A stretch of DNA of 64,000 bases from Pseudovibrio sp. M1P-2-3 (GTDB lineage: Bacteria; Pseudomonadota; Alphaproteobacteria; Rhizobiales; Stappiaceae), in assembly GCF_031501865.1 (NCBI RefSeq), contig NZ_JARRCW010000001.1, forward strand, positions 2,625,001 to 2,689,000, written 5' to 3'. A program made the translations under genes and the position numbers. The notes under the pieces are model-generated. The model ran no database searches. It was not told the DNA's origin and worked only from the letters and a program-made list of their open reading frames with translations. This document shows positions 58,123 to 64,000 of this stretch, piece after piece (within the stretch, counting starts at the first letter, position 1; every line of letters begins with the position of its first letter).

Positions 58123-60735
58123 TTAGAACGCAGGTTGCGTCTGACGGCGACGCTGCGAAATCACCACAATAGCGAGCAGAAGAAGCGCTGGAATATAGAA
58201 GATCTCTTTCCACACGCGCTCCGCATCCACTTGGCTGCTGACGATTTCTACTGGTACATCACCATAGAAATCGAAGGTTTGAAGTTCACTGGAAAATGCA
58301 GTTCCCGGGAACGGTTCGTCCAGAAGAATTTTTCCATCTTCCGGCATAATCGTCAGACCATTTGCCGCAAGTCTTTCCTCACCTTGCTCACCGCCAACTT
58401 TAAACTGGATTGTACGTGATATAACTTTGTCAGGGTCATCAAAGTCAGAACCTCTCAGGTTCAGATAGACGATGCCCCCTTCTGGAGCATTTCCAACCAT
58501 CTGGACAATTTGAGAGCCGGTCGCCGTTTCTTTTGGATCTTGAACTATGTCCAGCCAAAAGCCCGGACGGAACAACGTGAAGGCTACAACCAGAAGAACT
58601 ACAGTTTCCCAAAGACGTGATTTGGCAAAGAAGTAGCCTTGCGTCGCCGCCGCAAATAGCATCATGGCTATGACAGCAACGATAAACACAATAACGGCGG
58701 GACCGGCATCCACATTGATAAGGAGAAGGTCCGTATTGAAGATAAACAGGAAGGGCAGAAGCACTGTTCTCATGGAATAGAGGAAGCCCTGAACCCCTGT
58801 TTTGATCGGATCTCCACGGCTAATGGCTGCTGCTGCGAAAGCCGCAAGCCCCACGGGCGGCGTCACATCCGCCAATATTCCGAAGTAGAACACGAAGAAG
58901 TGAACCGCGATCAGCGGCACAAGGAAACCAGTTTGCGCACCCAGCTCGACAATAACCGGAGCCATTAGGGACGAAACCACAAGGTAGTTGGCAGTGGTCG
59001 GAAGACCCATTCCAAGAATGAGGCTCATAATCGCAACCAGTACCAACATCAATAGCAGGCTTCCCCCTGAAAGGAACTCAACCAGCTCCCCAATCATCTG
59101 GTGCGCACCAGTGAGTGATACAGTGCCCACAATAATGCCGGCAGCAGCTGTTGCAACGGCAATACCAATCATATTGCGCGCGCCGCCAATCATCCCTTGA
59201 ATAAAGTCGCTGATGCCTCGTTTGATATGCTCACCAAGCCCTTGTTTACGGAACAGAGCTTTCAGCGGGTGTTGTGTCAACACGATAAACAGCATCGCCA
59301 TGATTGCGTAGAACGCGGAAAGGGATGGAGACAAGCGCTCCAGCAAGATGCACCAGATTAGAACCACGATTGGCAGAACAAAGTAGTAACCGGTCCGCCC
59401 GACATCACCTGCCTTTGGAAGCTCTTTAATCGGAGCGTTCGGATCATCCACTTCCAGATCTGGAGCTTGGGCCGCAATCCCAACCAGTACCACATAGGCA
59501 ACCAAGAAGAGCAAAAGTACCACAGATAGCGTGTAATCCGGCACGACCATTTTGATCCAGCCCAGACCGTAATAGACGGCAAAGCCCAAAATAGTGATAC
59601 CAAGGAAGCCGGAAAGAACACCCAGAAGGCGGCGCATCATTGTCAAATGAACAGGAGGCTTCGGCAAGCCCTTCAGGTTCATTTTCAGCGCTTCCAGATG
59701 CACAATGTAAACAAGAGCGATATATGAAATTACCGCTGGAATGAACGCATGAATAACCACTTCATGATAGCCGACGCCAGTAAACTCGGCAATCAGGAAG
59801 GCGGCCGCGCCCATCACCGGTGGCATCAACTGCCCGTTCACCGAAGAGGCAACTTCCACAGCGCCCGCCTTTTCAGCCGGGAAGCCTGTCCGTTTCATCA
59901 ACGGGATGGTGAAAGTTCCGGTAGTTACAACATTCGCGATGGAAGACCCTGAGTAAAGACCACTCATGGCGGATGCCACCACAGCAGCTTTGGCTGGGCC
60001 GCCGCGCAAGTGACCTAGGACCGCAAAAGCGAGCTTGATAAAGTAGTTACCAGCTCCTGCCTGTTCTAGAAGTGAACCAAAGAGCACAAACAAGAAAATC
60101 ATAGAAGCGGAAACGCCTATGGCGACCCCAAAGACGCCTTCCAACTGCATCCAGTAGTGCCACATGGCCTTGCCATAGGAGGCACCTTTCCACTGGATTG
60201 CTTCGGGCATGAAGTTTTCGTTGCCAAAGAACACGTAGAACATGAACGCGCCAGCAACAATAACCAAAGGAAGCCCAAGGGTTCTGTAGACTGATATTCC
60301 GAGTATAATCAGACCGACTGTAGAGACATAAAGGTCCATGTCTGTTGGCAACCCAGCACGGTCCGCGATGCCTGCGCGCATGACAACCAGATACAGACAA
60401 GCAAAAGCGCCAGCACCCGCAAGGAGCCAGTCATACCAGGGAATTATATCTCGTCTGCTATTTGAAAACAGCGGATAGGCGAAGGCGGCTAAAATCAATC
60501 CGAATGCGAGGTGGATGAACCGGATTTCCGAGTTGTTGAAAATAAGATTGATATTCGCATAATCAACAAGCCAAAAAGGTACATTGGACGCGACATAGAG
60601 CTGAAACGCTGACCATATAAAAGCTATGGTCGCGACCAATATGCCTAAACTACCTGTTAAATTACGCGCTCCGGTGTCGGCCTGCGCGACCAACTCCTGC
60701 GCCTCCACCTCTACTTTGTGTTGCTGCTCGCTCAT
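58123..60735 (-). CDS. TRAP transporter fused permease (4TM-12TM), TAXI type
   Basis: An 870-residue inner-membrane permease with the small and large TRAP membrane components fused, as is usual with TAXI-type binding proteins. Many transmembrane helices run to about residue 720, with DctM-like stretches SGSSIANVVTTGTFTIPLMKRTGFP, MSLILGMGLPTTANYLV and ADVTPPVGLAAFAAAA. The final 120 residues form a soluble domain (GGIVYLNLRGSDFDDPDK...) matching DUF3394, then a last helix. Transport is sodium- or proton-driven; substrate is unknown, and C4-dicarboxylates or glutamate are only examples from the family. Confidence 0.95.
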   Translation of the reverse strand: MSEQQHKVEVEAQELVAQADTGARNLTGSLGILVATIAFIWSAFQLYVASNVPFWLVDYANINLIFNNSEIRFIHLAFGLILAAFAYPLFSNSRRDIIPWYDWLLAGAGAFACLYLVVMRAGIADRAGLPTDMDLYVSTVGLIILGISVYRTLGLPLVIVAGAFMFYVFFGNENFMPEAIQWKGASYGKAMWHYWMQLEGVFGVAIGVSASMIFLFVLFGSLLEQAGAGNYFIKLAFAVLGHLRGGPAKAAVVASAMSGLYSGSSIANVVTTGTFTIPLMKRTGFPAEKAGAVEVASSVNGQLMPPVMGAAAFLIAEFTGVGYHEVVIHAFIPAVISYIALVYIVHLEALKMNLKGLPKPPVHLTMMRRLLGVLSGFLGITILGFAVYYGLGWIKMVVPDYTLSVVLLLFLVAYVVLVGIAAQAPDLEVDDPNAPIKELPKAGDVGRTGYYFVLPIVVLIWCILLERLSPSLSAFYAIMAMLFIVLTQHPLKALFRKQGLGEHIKRGISDFIQGMIGGARNMIGIAVATAAAGIIVGTVSLTGAHQMIGELVEFLSGGSLLLMLVLVAIMSLILGMGLPTTANYLVVSSLMAPVIVELGAQTGFLVPLIAVHFFVFYFGILADVTPPVGLAAFAAAAISRGDPIKTGVQGFLYSMRTVLLPFLFIFNTDLLLINVDAGPAVIVFIVAVIAMMLFAAATQGYFFAKSRLWETVVLLVVAFTLFRPGFWLDIVQDPKETATGSQIVQMVGNAPEGGIVYLNLRGSDFDDPDKVISRTIQFKVGGEQGEERLAANGLTIMPEDGKILLDEPFPGTAFSSELQTFDFYGDVPVEIVSSQVDAERVWKEIFYIPALLLLAIVVISQRRRQTQPAF

Positions 60736-60803
60736 TCAAGTATTCTCCCCGCCCCGGGCAAGCCCGTCCCTAGCAATTACTCATTTTTATGATTGTTTTT
60801 ATT

Positions 60804-60839
60804 CTTAAAACGCTTGTGGGGCCGCAATCGACCCCACAA
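60804..60839 (-). terminator. Attenuator between TAXI binding protein and permease
   Basis: Perfect 8-bp stem TTGTGGGG/CCCCACAA with a 10-base loop lies 20 bases past the binding-protein stop. On the minus strand GCGTTTTAAG follows. Partial termination here would give more binding protein than permease. Confidence 0.65.
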
Positions 60840-60859
60840 ACAAACTGGAATACTGAGAC

Positions 60860-61819
60860 TTACATCCAGCCACGTTCTTTGTAGTATTTAACTGCGCCAG
60901 GGTGCAGAGGAGCTGTCAAAGAATCTTTGATCATTTCTTCCTCTTTCAGATTAGCAAAAGCCGGGTGCAGCTTTTTGAAATCGTCAAAGTTCTCAAACAC
61001 GCCTTTCACAACAACATAAACAACTTCTTCAGGAACATCCGCAGATGTAACAAAAGTTGCGCCAACACCAAATGTTTTGATTGGCTCATCATTGTTGTAC
61101 ATGCCAGCTGGAATTTCAGCTGTACGGTAGTAGGAGTATTTGTTGAGTAGTTCGTCGATTTCAGGGCCTTCAACGTTCACCAGCTGCGCATCACAGGTGG
61201 AAATTGTTTCCTGAGTGGACGCAGATGGGTGACCGACAAGCCAGTAGTACGCATCGATTTTGCCATCGCAAAGTGCCTGACCGGCTTCTGCGGATTTCAG
61301 CTCTGCAGCCAGCGCGAGGTCAGCTGTATCAACAATGCCTTCCTGCTCGAGCAGCTTCCAAGTTGCGTACTGGCCGGAACCCGGGTTGCCGATATTAACT
61401 TTTTTACCCTTCAGATCGCCTAGGTTTTTAATGCCGCTGTCTTTTGTAGCAAGCATTGTCACAGGCTCTGGGTGTACGGAGAATACAGCGCGCAGGTTTT
61501 CAAATGGCTTACCTTCCCACTGGGATTTACCATTGAAAGCATTGGCTTGAACATCAGACTGAGCGACACCGAACTCCAGCTCACCGCTCTGGATGGTGTT
61601 GATGTTGTAAACAGAACCACCTGTTGATTCTGCAGAACACCGGATACCATGGTCACGACGTTCCTTGTTCACCAGACGACAAATTGCACCGCCAGTTGGA
61701 TAGTAAACACCGGTCACACCGCCCGTACCGATAGAAATAAACTGCTGATCAGCCGCAGAAACAGACGAAACGCTGCCTAGAGCCAAGGCTGCTCCAAGTG
61801 CAAAACTGCTTACTTTCAT
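60860..61819 (-). CDS. TRAP transporter solute-binding protein, TAXI family
   Basis: Periplasmic binding protein that delivers substrate to the fused permease. A signal peptide of about 22 residues ([22 protein letters not shown]) precedes the mature start [22 protein letters not shown], the TAXI hallmark; further family stretches are [22 protein letters not shown] and [14 protein letters not shown]. Length 319 is usual. It is the first gene of the transporter operon. The 389-base region upstream contains an 8-bp hairpin (61933-61940 with 61950-61957) in an AT-rich stretch and no gene. Confidence 0.95.
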   Translation of the reverse strand: MKVSSFALGAALALGSVSSVSAADQQFISIGTGGVTGVYYPTGGAICRLVNKERRDHGIRCSAESTGGSVYNINTIQSGELEFGVAQSDVQANAFNGKSQWEGKPFENLRAVFSVHPEPVTMLATKDSGIKNLGDLKGKKVNIGNPGSGQYATWKLLEQEGIVDTADLALAAELKSAEAGQALCDGKIDAYYWLVGHPSASTQETISTCDAQLVNVEGPEIDELLNKYSYYRTAEIPAGMYNNDEPIKTFGVGATFVTSADVPEEVVYVVVKGVFENFDDFKKLHPAFANLKEEEMIKDSLTAPLHPGAVKYYKERGWM

Positions 61820-62208
61820 GCGTTTTCTCCCATTATTTAATCATTGCGTCACAAAAGAAAGTTAACCACGTTCTAAGTAAACGCAATCAATTTGATCTTT
61901 CGCAAACGAGGCATACTGCTGCCACAAATTAAAGTAGTTTAACAGAGGGAAACTACTAATAGACAACCAATATATACGTATATTGAACTACAGGATTCGC
62001 TAAAATCCAGCAAATTTAAAATTACAAACCCGAACTAGTTCCCACTAACTCCTAAAGAAAATTATTTGGTATGTAAAACTGCTTGTTTGCATTCAAACAT
62101 TCAACTTTACCTTTAGGGAATGCAGTATTTTCTGGAAACCTGTATACTTTTCCCGCATATCACTCTAAGTAATTTTGCGCAACCACGCGCAGCGGTTTGG
62201 GGGAGCAT

Positions 62209-62631
62209 ATGTCTATAAATCGCCGTTACTTACCTGTAGCTTTGATCAGTACTGTTTTTCAAAGCCTGCTGTATCTACCAGCTTATGCAGCTGACATGTG
62301 TGATGCCCCGCAGACAACCGCTGACATGATTGAATGTGCAGCAAAGGACTTTGATGCTGCGGATATAAGGCTGAACCACGCCTATAAACGCGCCATGAGT
62401 GCTTTGGAGCTGGAAGGGAAGTTTCTTGATGCTGTAGATCGAGACAAAGGCGCAAACGCATTAAAAAATGCGCAAAGAGCCTGGATAACAGTTAGAGACA
62501 GCACATGCGATGCAGAAGCCTTTACGGTTTATGGCGGCTCGCTTTATCCGATTTTGCGTATCTCTTGCCTGACCAGTATAACACAGGAGCGCGCCACACG
62601 GCTTGAGCATATTGCCGAGCAGGGAAACTAG
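62209..62631 (+). CDS. LprI-like secreted protein (DUF1311)
   Basis: A 140-residue protein with a signal peptide (about residues 1-27, cleavage after PAYA) and a lysozyme-inhibitor LprI N-terminal-type domain. Family features are C-x-n-Q-T-T-A-D-M-x-E-C (CDAPQTTADMIECAAKDFDAAD), LKNAQRAWITVRDSTCDAEA and a final ISCLTSITQERATRLE, with four cysteines that can form two disulfides in the periplasm. The ATG at 62209 follows GGGGGAG by 4 bases. Many members are uncharacterised; lysozyme inhibition is known only for a few, so function is not assigned. Confidence 0.82.
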   Translation: MSINRRYLPVALISTVFQSLLYLPAYAADMCDAPQTTADMIECAAKDFDAADIRLNHAYKRAMSALELEGKFLDAVDRDKGANALKNAQRAWITVRDSTCDAEAFTVYGGSLYPILRISCLTSITQERATRLEHIAEQGN

Positions 62632-62743
62632 GCGGCGCAATCGCTTTTATCCCAACAGAAATAGGGGTTATCCCCGTTCAGCGTTAAAATTACTTAAAAA
62701 TAAGCTGTTTTTGGAAACACTTTTGAAGCCTGTGTGGAAAATG

Positions 62744-62767
62744 AAAAAAAGGGGTTGCGCTAACCCC
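62744..62767 (-). terminator. Leftward terminator upstream of tRNA-Lys
   Basis: Stem GGGGTT/AACCCC with a 5-base loop (62751-62767), preceded on the plus strand by seven A residues, so on the minus strand seven T residues follow the stem. It would stop leftward transcription, although no minus-strand gene is known between it and lolD. Confidence 0.5.
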
Positions 62768-62830
62768 ATGAGATCCTTAGAAGACCCCTCACAGGCAGCG
62801 ACCAAGTCGCCGCCGACAAGGAAAAAGAAA

Positions 62831-62906
62831 GAGCCCGTAGCTCAGCTGGTAGAGCAACTGACTTTTAATCAGTAGGTCCACGGTTCGAACCCGTGCGGGC
62901 TCACCA
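62831..62906 (+). tRNA. tRNA-Lys (anticodon TTT)
   Basis: A 76-base cloverleaf: acceptor GAGCCCG pairs with CGGGCTC, D-arm GCTC/GAGC, anticodon stem around loop CTTTTAA with anticodon TTT, T-arm CACGG/CCGTG with TTCGAAC, discriminator A and an encoded CCA at 62904-62906. All stems pair without mismatch. Confidence 0.97.
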
Positions 62907-62936
62907 TTCCTCCCCGGAATGGTGAGTTTTTTCTTT
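62900..62936 (+). terminator. Terminator sharing the tRNA-Lys 3' end
   Basis: An 11-bp perfect stem CTCACCATTCC/GGAATGGTGAG with a 5-base loop is followed by TTTTTTCTTTTTT. The left arm starts at base 62900 and includes the last acceptor bases and CCA of the tRNA, so terminator and mature tRNA compete for the same bases. Confidence 0.85.
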
Positions 62937-63236
62937 TTTGAGCAATCATATCCTTTTGAATTTCCTAGACTATTCGCCGTAAATGGTCGCTTCGTGCAAT
63001 TTATCCGAAACTGTATGTTTTTTGCGTGCTCGCCGACTGGTTTTGTGCGCAGGCATCAGTACACTTTTGCAAGAACAGGTGAATATATCTCATCCATTGA
63101 CCACACACCCTCAGTATTGAAATAACTAAAATGCGGCTCCCGCTTTGGAAAATGGAACTTCTCCCAATTTATTGTCATTATATGCGCACTGCCTGCATAT
63201 GTTTTTACCAGCAGCATTAAATATGCTTGCCGCATA
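62937..63236. other. Gap between tRNA-Lys terminator and lolD, one weak small frame
   Basis: No recognisable gene. A 59-codon minus-strand frame (63056-63235) starts MRQAYLMLLVKTYAGSAH and ends YSPVLAKVY; it lies directly after the lolD terminator, has no ribosome site, and the frame stays open for about 45 codons beyond its TGA. It could be chance or the remnant of an older gene. Confidence 0.4.
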
Positions 63237-63266
63237 CAAAAAAGCGCCGGAAAAATTTCCGACGCT
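63237..63266 (-). terminator. Terminator after lolD
   Basis: An 11-bp stem with one mismatch (AGCGCCGGAAA against TTTCCGACGCT) and a 2-base gap is followed by TTTTTT on the minus strand, 29 bases past the lolD stop. Confidence 0.8.
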
Positions 63267-63295
63267 CTTTGTGTAGCTAAAATATCAAACCAGCT

Positions 63296-64000
63296 TTACA
63301 GCTCGACAACCTTGCCATCGCGCAGAGTGATCCGCCGGTCCATCCGTCCGGCAAGCTCCATATTGTGCGTTGCCAGCAATGCCGAGACGCGGGAAGCGCG
63401 CACCAGTGCCTGCAGGGCATCAAAGACATAATGGGACGTTTTCGGATCAAGATTTCCCGTGGGTTCATCGGCCAGCAGCACCCGAGGGGCATTAGCAACG
63501 GCACGGGCAATGGCAACGCGCTGCTGCTCGCCGCCGGACAGTTCCGCCGGACGATGCGTATCGCGGTCATCAAGGCGCATATATTGTAGCAGCTCATGGG
63601 CCCGCTTTTCCGCAACTGGACGAGACAGCCCCCTGATCATCTGAGGCAGGGCAATGTTCTCCAGCGCGGTGAACTCCGGCAGCAAGTGATGGAACTGATA
63701 GACAAAGCCCACTTCATTCCGGCGGATATATGTGCGCTCGTCATCGGAAAGTTTGGAGCAGGCTTTACCTCCAATATAGATCTCGCCCTCATCGGGGCGC
63801 TCCAGCAAGCCGGCGATGTGCATCAAGGTGGATTTACCCGTACCGGACGGGGCCACCAAGGCAACCATCTCACCTTCATAAAGGTCCAGATCGGCTCCTT
63901 TAAGGATTTCGAGGCGGCCATGCGCTTCCATGAAGGACCGGCAAACGCCGCGCATGGAGATTGTTTCCTTGCGAGGCTCGTGATTTTTGCCTGCGGCCTT
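63296..64000 (-). CDS. lolD: Lipoprotein-releasing ABC transporter ATPase LolD (5' end missing)
   Basis: ATPase of the LolCDE complex that releases lipoproteins from the inner membrane for transfer to LolA. Walker [11 protein letters not shown]-loop [17 protein letters not shown], signature [14 protein letters not shown], Walker [14 protein letters not shown] and switch His in LATHNME are intact. The LolD-typical [10 protein letters not shown] distinguishes it from MacB or FtsE types. An ATG at 63955 exists, but the frame stays open to base 64000 (15 more codons) and family members usually have 10-15 residues before this point, so the true start is probably outside the window. lolC/E should lie upstream. 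Confidence 0.92.
   Translation of the reverse strand, partial: KAAGKNHEPRKETISMRGVCRSFMEAHGRLEILKGADLDLYEGEMVALVAPSGTGKSTLMHIAGLLERPDEGEIYIGGKACSKLSDDERTYIRRNEVGFVYQFHHLLPEFTALENIALPQMIRGLSRPVAEKRAHELLQYMRLDDRDTHRPAELSGGEQQRVAIARAVANAPRVLLADEPTGNLDPKTSHYVFDALQALVRASRVSALLATHNMELAGRMDRRITLRDGKVVEL

Noticed and set aside
62831-62906. tRNA-Lys as the attachment site of an integrated element
   Set aside because: No integrase gene and no second copy of the tRNA 3' end was seen in the window.
63056-63058. TGA read as selenocysteine in the small frame after lolD
   Set aside because: No selenocysteine insertion structure or selenoprotein motif is evident; a nonsense change or chance frame is simpler.
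62919-63125. 68-codon plus-strand frame after tRNA-Lys
   Set aside because: It begins within the terminator of the tRNA, has a T-run-encoded phenylalanine stretch, no ribosome site and no family resemblance.

Overview
The window reads as chromosomal DNA of a marine-type alphaproteobacterium, most likely order Hyphomicrobiales (Rhizobiales) and possibly Pseudovibrio/Stappiaceae-like. This rests on conserved gene blocks that I recognise from memory: nagZ-SPOR-argS-dgt | erpA-xth; dusB(nifR3)-ntrB-ntrC-ntrY-ntrX-trkA-dat-hfq-hflX with mazG converging; ispDF-pncC | ratA-lipA-lpdA-pdhCBA-ftsB; mfd-sdhE | recG | DUF502 and glmS-glmU. The genus is inference. Base composition looks moderate (not computed). 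No insertion sequence, CRISPR array, rRNA or phage module was seen.
Layout. 1-8 kb: the cell-wall recycling gene nagZ (cut by the left edge), a very long SPOR-domain membrane protein, argS and dgt on the minus strand, then erpA and xth on the plus strand. 8-19 kb: an accessory stretch with pyruvate formate-lyase and its activase, a DUF849/BKACE enzyme, aroQ, arfB, and a plus-strand trio (omega-aminotransferase, carbamoyl-amidohydrolase, dihydropyrimidinase) that fits the lower reductive pyrimidine route to beta-alanine and malonate semialdehyde. 19-31.5 kb: mazG, hflX, hfq, a D-amino-acid transaminase, trkA and the full ntrYX/ntrBC nitrogen-control set with dusB. 31.6-42 kb: isoprenoid gene ispDF, pncC, ratA-like, lipA, a small membrane protein, and the pyruvate dehydrogenase genes, with an unexpected family-17-like glycosyltransferase between lpdA and pdhC. 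42-49 kb: mfd, sdhE, recG and DUF502. 49.5-53 kb: a DUF454 membrane protein and a secreted RTX metalloprotease with 306-bp tandem repeats, placed between DUF502 and glmS. 53-64 kb: glmS, glmU, ccdA, a UspA protein, a TAXI-type TRAP transporter, an LprI-like secreted protein, tRNA-Lys(TTT), and lolD running off the right edge.
How the genes work together: lipA makes the lipoyl groups carried by PdhB and PdhC; PdhABC and Lpd feed acetyl-CoA aerobically while PFL offers an oxygen-sensitive alternative; glmS, glmU and nagZ serve cell-wall amino-sugar metabolism; the Ntr proteins sense nitrogen state, which would also matter for the pyrimidine-nitrogen trio. Signals outside the usual gene list include several intrinsic terminators, one for aroQ lying inside the coding sequence of convergent arfB and one sharing the tRNA-Lys 3' end, and four possible decayed copies of one small-protein family in intergenic gaps, all on the minus strand.
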